The notes beneath the pieces were generated by a model. That model was not told where the DNA came from. It worked only from the letters and a program-made list of their open reading frames with translations, and searched no databases. Below are positions 52,358-61,028 of a stretch of 64,000 nt of DNA, one piece after another (within the stretch, counting starts at the first letter, position 1; each line of letters starts with the position of its first letter). The DNA comes from Geothrix fuzhouensis (GTDB lineage Bacteria > Acidobacteriota > Holophagae > Holophagales > Holophagaceae): NCBI RefSeq assembly GCF_024609325.1, contig NZ_JANHMQ010000001.1:558001-622000 (forward strand), written 5' to 3'. The position numbers were made by a program, and so were the translations under genes.

Positions 52358-52383
52358 CGAAGGCCACCTTCCGGTGGCCTTCG
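52358..52383 (-). terminator. Hairpin directly after tRNA-Ala
   Basis: CGAAGGCCACC and its complement form an 11-bp stem closing a GGAA tetraloop 5 bases past the tRNA CCA end. On the minus strand no T-run follows; on the plus strand TTTT follows. Confidence 0.65.
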
Positions 52384-52387
52384 GTTT

Positions 52388-52463
<76 letters not shown>

Positions 52464-52513
52464 AATCGGGAAGACCCAGTATCACACTCCTTTTCAGCTT
52501 CTGCAAGCACAGA

Positions 52514-54496
52514 TCATCGAGGAACCAGGCGGAGGCGCTGGCCAGCCCGAAGGTGGTCACCCTTCATCCTGTTCCAGACCTTGAGCTCCTTGGGCTCCAG
52601 ACCGTACTTCCTGCCGATGCTGGCAAGGGTCTCGCCCCGCTGCACCACATGAATCCGCGGTGCGGCCTCAGCGCGCTTCGAGGGACTGGAAGGCGCAGAA
52701 CCAGGCAACCGGACCGTGTCGCCAGGGTGCAGTGCCTTCACGGCCTCCGGATTCAGCCCCATCAGCTGGCCAAGAGGGATCCGCTGTGCTCGGGCAATCT
52801 TGGCGAGGGTATCGCCTGGTTTCGCCCGGTACGTTGCGTGTGCAGGATCGGACCCGGCGGCCGTGAGGACAGGCGGATCCACCTTCTCCTGGGGCAGAGG
52901 CTCGCGAGTCACAGGTGAAGGGGAACCGACATTCGAAGCGGCGGGCGGAAGAGCGTCCATGGCGACGGCCGTCCCGGCAGCGCCCGCTGCGGTTGTTGAA
53001 GGGCCAACTGGGCCGGGATCAGCGGGAACCACGGGGAGAGGCTCCAACGGTCGATCCCCAAGCAGCTTCACGCGCTCGATCTTGGGTGCGAGATCACGGC
53101 TATCCAAGGCGAGACTGGGCGCGGGCGGAACCAGCAGGCGCTTTCCGGGTCTGAACTGCCGTACTGTGATGTCGTTCGCATCCAACAAATCGTCCGGCGC
53201 CAGCTTGAAGCGCTTGGCGACCTTGGCGAGCGTGTCCCCTCTGCGGATGGTGTAGTGCTGAAAATTGAGTCGCTTGCCGGCCGGCATGCGGGCGAGTTGG
53301 CGCATGCACTCCAGGGCCTTGCCCGGGGGCACGCGCAGCGTGTAGCTCCCGGGGGGTGTAGAACCGCGCAGCAATTCGGGGTTCAACGCCTTCAGCGTGG
53401 CGGAATCCGTGCCGGCGCAGCGGGCCAGCACGGCGAGGCTGGTCATGGCAGAGACGGTCACCGTCTCGTAGACGTACGGTGCCAGCGGCACGATATTCAA
53501 CCCGTACTGCCCGGGGTTGCGCCCGACCAGGATCGCCGCGCAAAGCTCGGGCACGTAGTTCTTGGTCTCGGTGCGCAGCCAGCGGGAACGAGCCAGGTCC
53601 CAGAAGTTCCTGGTGCCGATGTTCTGGATGGCGCGTTCCAGGGTCAGAGGGCCTGCGTTGTAGCCCGAAGCCGCCAGATACCAATCACCGGAGATCTCAT
53701 AGAGCCGCTTCAGGTAGCGGGCGGCAGCCCGGGCGGATTTGACTGGATCCCGACGCTCTTCGATCCAGGCGTTGGCGGTCAGACCGTAGATGCGCCCCGT
53801 GGAACGGATGAACTGCCACATGCCCACGGCCTTGGCCCGGCTCTTGGCTTCGTTCCGGAAGCCGGATTCGATGACGGCTAGGTAGGCCAGATCCTGCGGC
53901 ACGCCTTCTTCAGCGAAGACTTGGCGGATCATCGGCATGAACACCGAGGCACGACCCAGCGCATTTTCCATGAAGCCGCGCTTGGTGGTGGTGAAGAGAC
54001 TCACCCAGGTGAGTACCTTGTCATTCAGGTCGATGGGGAAATCGTAGGTCGCGCCATGCTCGGCCGCCCGGACCTTTTCCAGCTCATTCCGAAGTTCCTC
54101 ACCACTGATGGAGATCACCTCCTCAGGGGCCTTGAGACCCGGCTCCGCCTCCCCTGGTGCCTCGGGTTCCGCTGCAGACATCTGGTCCTGGACCTCCTTC
54201 AACCGTTGGAGAAGATCCTGCACCGTGAGGCTCCGGAGCAGTTCCGGCGACCAATCCGCCGTGAGGACATCAGCTTCGTCGGCGCGAGCCTGAGCCGAAT
54301 CTTCGTCCTCCGCTTCCAGGGCCTTTTCCGCCGACCCCACGAGGGACCGCAGGCGGGCGAGGCGAGCCGCATCCGATTCCGGTGCCCTGGGTGGAGCAAC
54401 CGCCACCTGGGGTGCCACCTGCGGCTGGGGTGACGGCGGCGGTCCCAGGACCGGCGCCATCCCCCAGAGCAGGGTTGTCAGAAGCGGCAGCGGCAT
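52514..54496 (-). CDS. MltD-type lytic transglycosylase with three LysM domains
   Basis: 660-residue exported peptidoglycan enzyme. A signal-like N-terminus is followed by a charged, disordered region. The SLT catalytic domain (about 180-320) has the Glu of AVIESGFRNEAKS, AVGMWQFI and ASGYNAGP. Three LysM modules follow near 420-465, 570-612 and 618-660 (HYTIRRGDTLAKVAKRF, YRAKPGDTLAKIARAQ, HVVQRGETLASIGRKYG), separated by Pro/Ala/Thr-rich linkers. It cleaves glycan strands with 1,6-anhydro product formation. The ATG at 54496 is 4 bases after gcvH; GTG at 54517 would overlap gcvH. Confidence 0.9.
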   Translation of the reverse strand: MPLPLLTTLLWGMAPVLGPPPSPQPQVAPQVAVAPPRAPESDAARLARLRSLVGSAEKALEAEDEDSAQARADEADVLTADWSPELLRSLTVQDLLQRLKEVQDQMSAAEPEAPGEAEPGLKAPEEVISISGEELRNELEKVRAAEHGATYDFPIDLNDKVLTWVSLFTTTKRGFMENALGRASVFMPMIRQVFAEEGVPQDLAYLAVIESGFRNEAKSRAKAVGMWQFIRSTGRIYGLTANAWIEERRDPVKSARAAARYLKRLYEISGDWYLAASGYNAGPLTLERAIQNIGTRNFWDLARSRWLRTETKNYVPELCAAILVGRNPGQYGLNIVPLAPYVYETVTVSAMTSLAVLARCAGTDSATLKALNPELLRGSTPPGSYTLRVPPGKALECMRQLARMPAGKRLNFQHYTIRRGDTLAKVAKRFKLAPDDLLDANDITVRQFRPGKRLLVPPAPSLALDSRDLAPKIERVKLLGDRPLEPLPVVPADPGPVGPSTTAAGAAGTAVAMDALPPAASNVGSPSPVTREPLPQEKVDPPVLTAAGSDPAHATYRAKPGDTLAKIARAQRIPLGQLMGLNPEAVKALHPGDTVRLPGSAPSSPSKRAEAAPRIHVVQRGETLASIGRKYGLEPKELKVWNRMKGDHLRAGQRLRLVPR

Positions 54497-54500
54497 GGGC

Positions 54501-54887
54501 CTAGTGGCTTTCCGCACTCACCAGAGCTTGATAGGCGGTGGCGTCGAGTAGATCGCCAGCCAAGGCACCGGTCAGCTTGATCTTGACCATCCAGCCCTTG
54601 CCGTAGGGATCCTCATTCACAGCTTCCGGATGGTCCGCCAAGGTCGCGTTCACCTCAAGGACTTCGCCGGCCGAAGGCATGTTCAGCTCGGAGACGGTCT
54701 TCACGGATTCCACCGTGCCGAATTCCTCGCCCTGGCCGAAGGCAGCGCCGGCTTCTGGCAGGTCCACGAAGACCACGTCGCCCAGCGCGTCCTGGGCGTA
54801 GTGGGTGATCCCCACCAACGCGGTACCGTCACCCGCGGGCTTCAGCCATTCGTGGTCCTTGGTGTACTTCAGGTCGGCAGGGAACAT
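54501..54887 (-). CDS. gcvH: Glycine cleavage system H protein
   Basis: 128-residue lipoyl carrier protein. The lipoylated Lys is in TVESVKTVSELNMP, and the hydrophobic core motifs YTKDHEWL, VGITHYAQDALGDVVFVDLP and GKGWMVKIKL are intact. It carries the aminomethyl group from GcvP to GcvT. Its partner gcvT lies upstream after 47 bases, and the glycine decarboxylase gcvP is not in the window. GGAGG precedes the ATG. Confidence 0.96.
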   Translation of the reverse strand: MFPADLKYTKDHEWLKPAGDGTALVGITHYAQDALGDVVFVDLPEAGAAFGQGEEFGTVESVKTVSELNMPSAGEVLEVNATLADHPEAVNEDPYGKGWMVKIKLTGALAGDLLDATAYQALVSAESH

Positions 54888-54910
54888 GGATCCTCCAGTG
54901 GGGTCTTTGT

Positions 54911-54934
54911 TGACGGATGGCTGAGAGCTGATGG
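54911..54934. repeat. Copy of the GGCTGAGAGCTGATGGC dispersed repeat between gcvT and gcvH
   Basis: The core differs from the 7236-7260 copy by one base (ATGG for ATAG), with the same TGACGG prefix. It fills most of the 47-base gap between two co-transcribed genes. Confidence 0.5.
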
Positions 54935-56050
54935 CTATTTCGTCCGCTTGTAGAACGGTGTGGGGATGATTTCCGCGTCCACGGCCCGGCCGCGGATCTC
55001 GATCTGGATGCGCCCGCCGATTTTGGCAAGGTCTGTAGGGACATAGGCCAGGCCGAGGTTGATGCCACAGGTGGGCGAGGGCGCGGCGCTGGTGACGAAA
55101 CCGATCTGCTTGCCCCCCTGGACCACGGGCATGTGGTCCCGGGCAATGTCGCGCTTCTCCAGAGTCTTGAAGCCCACCAGCTTGCGGGGGGCAGGCGCGG
55201 CTTTGGCGGCCAGCAGGGCATCGCGGCCGACGAAGTCGCCCTTGTCAAGCTTCACGATCCAGCCGAGGCCGGCTTCCAGGGCATGGATGGTGTCGTCGAT
55301 CTCGTGGCCGTAGAGGGCCATCTTGCACTCCAGGCGCAGGGTGTTGCGGCAACCCAGGCCCGCTGGGATCAGGCCGATGGGCTTCCCGGCCGCCAGCACT
55401 GCGTTCCACAGCTTCTCGGTGTCGCCCGCGGCGCAGTAGAGCTCGAAGCCGTCCTCACCGGTGTAGCCCGTGCGGCTGATGAGGCATTTGATCCCGGCCA
55501 CTTCACCATGGGTGAAGAAGTAATAACCGATGGGCTCCAGAGGGGTCTTCGTCAGGGGCTGGAGGATGCTCACGGACAGTGGGCCCTGCAGGGCGATCTG
55601 GCCTGTGGCGGGGCTTTCGTTCACCACGGTGCAGTCGTAGCCCTTGGCCTGCTGCTGTACCCAGGCGAAATCCTTGTCGGAGTTGCCGGCGTTCACCACC
55701 AGCAGGAACTCCTGCTCACCCTCACGGTAGACCAGCAGGTCATCCACGAAGGTCCCGTTCTCATAGAGGAAGGCCGTGTAGTGGACCTGCCCAATGGCCA
55801 GTTTCGAAACCGCGTTGGGAGTCATATGCTCCACCAGGGCCAAGGCACCGGGTCCCTTCACGCGGATCTCGCCCATGTGGCTGACGTCGAAAAGGCCCGC
55901 CTTGGTGCGCACCGCCTCATGCTCGGCGAGGATGCCCGCCGGATACTGCACAGGCATGTCCCACCCGCCGAAATCCACCATCTTGGCGCTCAGGGCGCGG
56001 TGGGCGGCGTTCAGCGGCGTCTTCATCAGCTCGGTGGCGGAAGTGGACAT
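54935..56050 (-). CDS. gcvT: Aminomethyltransferase (glycine cleavage T protein)
   Basis: 371-residue folate-dependent enzyme that releases ammonia and makes 5,10-methylene-tetrahydrofolate from H-bound aminomethyl. It has TPLNAAHRAL, MVDFGGWDMPVQYPAG, the DVSHMGEIRVKGP motif with the catalytic Asp nearby, and RTGYTGEDGFELY. The ATG at 56050 begins the family N-terminus; a longer reading frame continues into sfsA. It is downstream of sfsA by 26 bases. No glycine riboswitch fits in that gap. Confidence 0.95.
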   Translation of the reverse strand: MSTSATELMKTPLNAAHRALSAKMVDFGGWDMPVQYPAGILAEHEAVRTKAGLFDVSHMGEIRVKGPGALALVEHMTPNAVSKLAIGQVHYTAFLYENGTFVDDLLVYREGEQEFLLVVNAGNSDKDFAWVQQQAKGYDCTVVNESPATGQIALQGPLSVSILQPLTKTPLEPIGYYFFTHGEVAGIKCLISRTGYTGEDGFELYCAAGDTEKLWNAVLAAGKPIGLIPAGLGCRNTLRLECKMALYGHEIDDTIHALEAGLGWIVKLDKGDFVGRDALLAAKAAPAPRKLVGFKTLEKRDIARDHMPVVQGGKQIGFVTSAAPSPTCGINLGLAYVPTDLAKIGGRIQIEIRGRAVDAEIIPTPFYKRTK

Positions 56051-56076
56051 GGGAATCTCCAGTGCGAAGTCCCAGT

Positions 56077-56817
56077 CTATCGCCGGGGAACCCAAGGCAG
56101 AAGGCCCTGCAATTCCCAACCCAGGCTCCACAGACCGCCCGGTTCCTGTCCTGGGATAAGACGCACAGCCAGGGGCAGGACCGTCACGCCGGTCTCCGCC
56201 GCACGATCGAGTTCCGCCGCATAGGCGGGATCAATCTCCCGGGCCGCATCGAAGCGATCCACATCGGTCCGATGGACGAACAGGGCGATGGCCGCCCGGT
56301 GGCCTTCGCGTACCATGGCCTGGAGTTCCCGCAGGTGCTTGGTGCCGCGCTCGGTGACCGCATCGGGGAACAAGGCCCAGGGCCCGTCCTTCAGGGTGGT
56401 GTTCTTCACCTCGATGAAGACCTGGCGCCCTTCCCCATCCAAGGCCAGCACATCGATACGGCTGTTCTCGGCACCATATTTCACTTCCGTTCGAACGCTC
56501 TGCAGACCCGGCAGGCCCGGAAGAACATCCCGCCTGGCAGCTTCGGCCACCACGCGATTCGGCATGCCCGTCTCCACCCCCACCCAGCCACCGGGGCGTT
56601 CCACGGCCAGCCAGGTGAATTTCAGCTTGCGCTCCGGGTTGGCGGCGGGCTCCAGCAGCACCCGATCGCCAGGCTCCCAGCAGGTCTTCATGGAGCCCGT
56701 GTTGGTGGTGTGGGCGGTGACGAGAGAACCATCCGCCAGCCGCACGTCCGCCAGGAACCGCTTGTACCGCTGGATCAGGGTGCCTGGCACCAGACCGGTC
56801 TTCTCGATCAGAATCAT
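56077..56817 (-). CDS. sfsA: SfsA family protein (sugar fermentation stimulation)
   Basis: 246-residue protein. It has the family motifs FLADVRLADG, AHTTNTGSMKTC, NPERKLKFTW, YGAENSRIDVLAL and VFIEVKNTTL (PD-(D/E)XK-like), and FPDAVTERGTKHLREL. SfsA was named for effects on maltose gene expression, but the fold resembles nucleases, and the function is not settled. Its ATG overlaps the stop of the GmhB-like gene (4 bases). Confidence 0.93.
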   Translation of the reverse strand: MILIEKTGLVPGTLIQRYKRFLADVRLADGSLVTAHTTNTGSMKTCWEPGDRVLLEPAANPERKLKFTWLAVERPGGWVGVETGMPNRVVAEAARRDVLPGLPGLQSVRTEVKYGAENSRIDVLALDGEGRQVFIEVKNTTLKDGPWALFPDAVTERGTKHLRELQAMVREGHRAAIALFVHRTDVDRFDAAREIDPAYAAELDRAAETGVTVLPLAVRLIPGQEPGGLWSLGWELQGLLPWVPRR

Positions 56818-57365
56818 GGCCACTGGGCCAGGATGCGGTCCACGACCTCGGCCAGGTCCGCCGCCACCAGGTCGGCCAGGGATCCGTCCACCCCTGCCCC
56901 ATAGCCCGTGCGGACCAGAGCCACCCGGCACCCCGCGCGGCGACCGGCATCCAGATCGATGGCCTTATCACCCACCATCCAGGAACGGGGGAGGTCAAGA
57001 TCATGTTCCTCCGCCGCCCTCAGCAGCATCCCCGGGTTCGGTTTGCGCTCAGGGTGGTCCGCCACGGCATAGTCCCCCTGCCCCTTCTCGTGGTGCGGCG
57101 AGGCGTAGATGGCGTCGATATGGGCGTTTTCGAGGGCCATCAGCGTGCCCATGCGGCTCATGACGGCAGCGAAATCCTGCCAATCGTACTTGCCCCGGCC
57201 GATGCCGCTCTGGTTTGTGACCACCACCACTGGGATGCCCTTGGCGTTCAACCTCGCCACGGCCGCCGCTGCTCCGGGGATCATCACCAGGCGGTCGGGG
57301 TCGCTGAGGTAGTCCACCTCCTCGTTGAGGGTGCCGTCACGATCGAGGAAGACGGCCGGCCTCAT
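56814..57365 (-). CDS. GmhB/HisB-N-like HAD phosphatase
   Basis: 183-residue HAD phosphatase. The nucleophile Asp is in AVFLDRDGTLNEE, motif II is VVVVTNQSGIGRG, and motif III/IV are ERKPNPGML and WMVGDKAIDLDAGRRAG. GmhB removes the 7-phosphate of heptose bisphosphate in LPS synthesis. The zinc loop of E. coli GmhB normally has Cys residues (CxH...CxC); here the loop SPHHEKGQGDYAVADHPERKP has none. A metal-free GmhB or a histidinol-phosphatase-like enzyme is possible. It overlaps neighbours by 4 bases on both sides. Confidence 0.8.
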   Translation of the reverse strand: MRPAVFLDRDGTLNEEVDYLSDPDRLVMIPGAAAAVARLNAKGIPVVVVTNQSGIGRGKYDWQDFAAVMSRMGTLMALENAHIDAIYASPHHEKGQGDYAVADHPERKPNPGMLLRAAEEHDLDLPRSWMVGDKAIDLDAGRRAGCRVALVRTGYGAGVDGSLADLVAADLAEVVDRILAQWP

Positions 57366-58435
57366 GGGAGCCACTCTGCGACGCACACGTCGAACTGGCG
57401 GGGTCCGCGGGGACTCCGGCCACTCACCCAGAGCAGCTGCTTCCCGTCCGGGCTGAAGTGGGGGAAGGAATTGAAGAGGCCAGTCCAGGTAATCCGCTCC
57501 AATCCGGTCCCATCCAGATTGACTCGGAACAAGTCGAACTCCCGCCCCTTGCCCTCGTGGTCATGGTGGTTCGTGGCGAACACAAGACCCTTGCCGTCCG
57601 GCGTGAAAATGGGCGCGAAGGCCGCGCCTGGCAATCTCGTGACCTGGCGTTTCCCGGTGCCATCCGAGTTCATCAGCCAGATGTCCATCTCCATGGGTTC
57701 GACCAGGTGCTGCTTGAGGAGTTCCCGGTACTTGGCTGTGGCGGCCTCACCCTTGGGGTAGTTCGTACGCCAGGCGATGAGCTTCGAATCGGGGCTGAAC
57801 ACGGCTCCGCCGTCATAACCCACCCCGTCGGTGAGGCGCAGTAGGTGGTTTCCGTCGAGATCCGCCCGCCAGATATCCACGTCACCGCCCCGCTCGCTGG
57901 TGAAGACGACCCACCTTCCGTTGGGCGCGACTGTGGCCTCGGCGTCATAGCCAAGTGATGGGAGGAAGGGTTCCGGCTCGCCGCCCTCGACGGGAATGGC
58001 ATAAAGGTCGAAACCCTGGAAGACAGGCCACTGGTACTTGCCGGGCGTGAAAGGCGGCGCTGGCGGGCAATCCGGCCCGGCCCCATGGGTACTGGCGTAG
58101 AGGATCTTCCGGTCGCCCGGCAGGAACCAGCCGCAGGTGACGCGCCCCTTGCCCGTGCTGACCCGCTTCTGATCCATGCCATCAGCGTTCATGGTGTAGA
58201 GCTGATCACAGGGATAGCCGTCCCGGGTGCTCTGGAAGACGATCTTCTGCCCATCGTTGGACCAGTAGGCCTCAGCATTGGAACCCGTGTCCGTAAGCTT
58301 CTTCACGTTCCGCAGGTGGATCTCCCGGGAATCCCTCCATTCAACCCCGAGCCCCGGCCGGGCTTCCGCCGTCGGGGGAGCTGGCAGGGCCCAAAGGGCC
58401 AGCGGATAGAGACAGGTAAGCACCGTTCGTTTCAT
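57362..58435 (-). CDS. TolB-like beta-propeller (PD40) protein, exported
   Basis: 357-residue secreted protein. After a signal peptide (LTCLYPLALWALPAPPTAEA), five or six PD40 repeats follow, such as AYWSNDGQKIVFQSTRDG, LYTMNADGMDQKRVS, VAPNGRWVVFTSERGGDVDIWRADLDGNHLLRLT (seen as VFTSERGGDVDIW) and FTPDGKGLVFATNH. The C-terminus ends FDVCVAEWLP. No peptidase domain follows, unlike DPP4-type proteins. It is the first gene of the leftward run that includes gmhB, sfsA, gcvT, gcvH and mltD, and it diverges from the CoA-transferase gene. Confidence 0.85.
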   Translation of the reverse strand: MKRTVLTCLYPLALWALPAPPTAEARPGLGVEWRDSREIHLRNVKKLTDTGSNAEAYWSNDGQKIVFQSTRDGYPCDQLYTMNADGMDQKRVSTGKGRVTCGWFLPGDRKILYASTHGAGPDCPPAPPFTPGKYQWPVFQGFDLYAIPVEGGEPEPFLPSLGYDAEATVAPNGRWVVFTSERGGDVDIWRADLDGNHLLRLTDGVGYDGGAVFSPDSKLIAWRTNYPKGEAATAKYRELLKQHLVEPMEMDIWLMNSDGTGKRQVTRLPGAAFAPIFTPDGKGLVFATNHHDHEGKGREFDLFRVNLDGTGLERITWTGLFNSFPHFSPDGKQLLWVSGRSPRGPRQFDVCVAEWLP

Positions 58436-58516
58436 GGTCGCCTTCTTCCAGTGCAAACAGGGACTGGAGCAGGATGCCAGAGATGGCACACTGTTGGGCC
58501 GTTCTGAGGTCCACCC

Positions 58517-59227
58517 ATGATCGACAAGCGCATCAGCACCGCCCTGGAAGCCGTAAAGGACATCCCCGACGGTGCCCACCTGGCTGTGGGGGGCTTTGGC
58601 CTCTGCGGCATCCCTGAGCACCTCATTGCGGCCCTGGCCCGAACCGGTGTGAAGGGGCTCACCTGCTACTCCAACAACGCCGGGGTGGATGATTTCGGGC
58701 TGGGCATCCTCCTTGGGAATCACCAGATCCATAAGATGGTCAGCAGCTATGTGGGCGAGAACGCCGAGTTCGCGCGGCAGTTCCTCAGTGGGGAGCTGGA
58801 GGTCGAGCTGGTGCCCCAAGGCACGCTGGCCGAGCGCATGCGGGCCGGGGGCGCGGGCATCCCCGCCTTCTTCACCCCCACCGGCGCAGGTACGAACGTC
58901 GCCGAGGGCAAGGAGACCCGGCGGTTCCACGGGCGGGAATGCGTGCTCGAGGCGGGCATCTTCGCCGACTTCGCCCTGGTGAAGGCCTGGAAGGCCGACC
59001 GACTGGGGAATCTGGTCTATCGGAAAACGGCCCGGAACTTCAACCCCGTGGCGGCCACCTGTGGAAAGGTGTGCATCGCGGAGGTGGAGGAGATCGTCGA
59101 AGTGGGTGAACTGGATCCCGACACCATCCACACGCCCGGCATCTTCGTCCATCGGCTGGTCCTGGGTACCGCCTATGAGAAGCGCATCGAGAAGGTGGTG
59201 ACGCGGGTCAATCCATTGGAAGGCTGA
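58517..59227 (+). CDS. scoA: 3-oxoacid CoA-transferase subunit A (no subunit B gene)
   Basis: 236-residue subunit of the succinyl-CoA:3-ketoacid CoA-transferase family. It has [49 protein letters not shown] and [19 protein letters not shown]. The catalytic Glu normally resides in subunit B, encoded immediately downstream in most bacteria. Here no B gene follows: the 3' end overlaps a convergent signalling gene by 20 bases. Unless B is encoded elsewhere, this subunit alone should be inactive. A weak GAGG lies upstream of the ATG. Confidence 0.9.
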   Translation: MIDKRISTALEAVKDIPDGAHLAVGGFGLCGIPEHLIAALARTGVKGLTCYSNNAGVDDFGLGILLGNHQIHKMVSSYVGENAEFARQFLSGELEVELVPQGTLAERMRAGGAGIPAFFTPTGAGTNVAEGKETRRFHGRECVLEAGIFADFALVKAWKADRLGNLVYRKTARNFNPVAATCGKVCIAEVEEIVEVGELDPDTIHTPGIFVHRLVLGTAYEKRIEKVVTRVNPLEG

Positions 59228-61028
59228 GCCGGACGATGGAACCCTGCTGGGTGGTCAGAAGCTGGACGGTGCCCCCGTAAGCGCTCATGAGGTGGGCGCA
59301 GGAGGGCAGTCCGGCACCGGGTTGTCGGCCCGGCAATGGAGCCGGTTCTTCGGGCCGCAACCCGGAGAAAGGTTCGAAGGCCCGCTCGATGGGCTCAGGA
59401 AGAATGGGGCCACCAACATCCTCCAGCTCAAGGCGGAAGTGGCGCTTCCCACCCCAGGATCGGAGAAGGATCTGGCCAGGACTCCCCCCCTGGGCGTGGG
59501 AGACGAGGTGCCCCAGAAGCTCGGTGAAGTCCGTATAGACGCCGAAGATCAGATCCCGGGGGGCCTGCAGGTTGAGCTCCAGCGGAAACTCCGGAGCCAG
59601 GGTCCCGTCCGCCTGGAGGATCTCCAGTTCCTGCTTGAGGAGATCGTGCAGGTGGATCCACTCGGGGGCGCTGGCCCCGGCCTGACCCGCCCGACGGAGC
59701 AGGGCACCCACCAGATCGTCCACCTCGGCGATGGCGTTCCGGATCGACTCCATGGACTGGTGGCAAGCCTCCCGGTCCCCCGTTGGCGGGTTGTCGGTCT
59801 GTTCCATGTAAACAGACAGTGTGTGGCTCTCTTCTTTCAGGGTCCGGACCGGCAACTGGAGTCGCTGGGCCATCTGCAGGAAGAGACCACCCAGGGCTGT
59901 CTTACTGTCCTGGGCACTCAAGGCGCGCTGGGCGTCTTTGAGGGCCACATAGGTAGATTCGAGCCCTTCGTAACTGGTGCCGAGGGCACGGCTGGTCTCG
60001 TCCAGATGCGCGATGAGTTCAGCGTTCTCCAGGCTCACCTGCAGAAGCCCTGCGTACATCGCCGCCATCTCCATCTCGAAGGGCTGAAAGACCTGTCCGG
60101 CACGGTCCGCGGCGAGAAACCCCCAAAGGCGATCCTCGCCCGAACGGCTGCGCATGGGCAGGAGCAGCGCCTGGAATTTAGGGTCCCACAGCCCGAGATC
60201 GATCCCCCGCTCCCAGACGATGGTCTGGCGAAGTTCCGCGTCCATGAGCACCGTGCCCCGGGGGAGGGCCTCTACGCCCTCGGCCAAGGGCTGCTCCTTG
60301 GGCAGGACCGGCGTTTCCTCGAAGCCACCGGGTCTCCAGATCCGCCCCTGGAAATAGGCTCCACTCGGATGGAGGCGGTAGGCGCTCAGGTGGTCGAGGG
60401 CCAGTTCCTCACGCAGCTGACCGAGGACGCGCGCCAGGATCTCGTCGGGATTCCGGACGGGGATGGTGTCGTTGCTGAGCGCCAGCAACCTGGAGAGGTG
60501 ATGGCTGCGCGCTTCCAGGGCCTCCTGAGCCACCAGAAGTTTCCGGTTGCCCTCCTGGGCTTCCCGGAGCTGGGCTTCGAGGTGTTCCACCACTTGATGG
60601 GTGAACTGTCGGAGGGCCGCCCCTTCCCGACCCTGCTCGAGCCGGTCCCGATGGCCGCCCAGATAGGACTCCACTTGCCCAACGAACAGAAAGGGGTCTA
60701 TGGGCTTGGAGATGAACCCGTCGCAGCCCGTCACCAGGGCGGTCTCCCGGTCGCTGCGCATGGTCTTGGCGGTGAGCGCGACAATGAGGACTCCAGCCAT
60801 GGCCGGGTTCTGACGCAGCTTGGTGGCCACCTCGAACCCCGATAGGCCCGGCAGGTTGATGTCCAGCAGGATCAGGGCGGGTTTGAGCTGCACGGCCAGC
60901 TCGTAACCCTTGAGCCCGTCGTCCGCCCAGTGCGGCTCGAACCCGGCCTGTGAAAGGAGGCGCTGGACCAGCCGCCAGTTCATGGCGTTGTCTTCGATGC
61001 AGAGGATCTTCTGGGCTGGGCCGCTCAT
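59208..61028 (-). CDS. Receiver-GAF protein with degenerate HATPase-like C-terminus
   Basis: 606-residue cytoplasmic protein. The receiver domain has [13 protein letters not shown], phosphoacceptor Asp56 in [10 protein letters not shown] and Lys108 in FISKPID. A coiled coil (about 125-165) leads to a GAF domain (about 175-335). The C-terminal 170 residues resemble a histidine-kinase ATP-binding domain ([32 protein letters not shown]). No His box (HELRTPL type) is present, and the N-box Asn appears to be replaced (LLGHLVSHA). So it is probably not an autokinase. It overlaps the upstream kinase gene by 4 bases and may be its target. Confidence 0.75.
   Translation of the reverse strand: MSGPAQKILCIEDNAMNWRLVQRLLSQAGFEPHWADDGLKGYELAVQLKPALILLDINLPGLSGFEVATKLRQNPAMAGVLIVALTAKTMRSDRETALVTGCDGFISKPIDPFLFVGQVESYLGGHRDRLEQGREGAALRQFTHQVVEHLEAQLREAQEGNRKLLVAQEALEARSHHLSRLLALSNDTIPVRNPDEILARVLGQLREELALDHLSAYRLHPSGAYFQGRIWRPGGFEETPVLPKEQPLAEGVEALPRGTVLMDAELRQTIVWERGIDLGLWDPKFQALLLPMRSRSGEDRLWGFLAADRAGQVFQPFEMEMAAMYAGLLQVSLENAELIAHLDETSRALGTSYEGLESTYVALKDAQRALSAQDSKTALGGLFLQMAQRLQLPVRTLKEESHTLSVYMEQTDNPPTGDREACHQSMESIRNAIAEVDDLVGALLRRAGQAGASAPEWIHLHDLLKQELEILQADGTLAPEFPLELNLQAPRDLIFGVYTDFTELLGHLVSHAQGGSPGQILLRSWGGKRHFRLELEDVGGPILPEPIERAFEPFSGLRPEEPAPLPGRQPGAGLPSCAHLMSAYGGTVQLLTTQQGSIVRLSLPMD

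Noticed and set aside
56051-56076. Glycine riboswitch upstream of gcvT
   Set aside because: Only 26 bases separate gcvT from sfsA, far too short for the aptamer.
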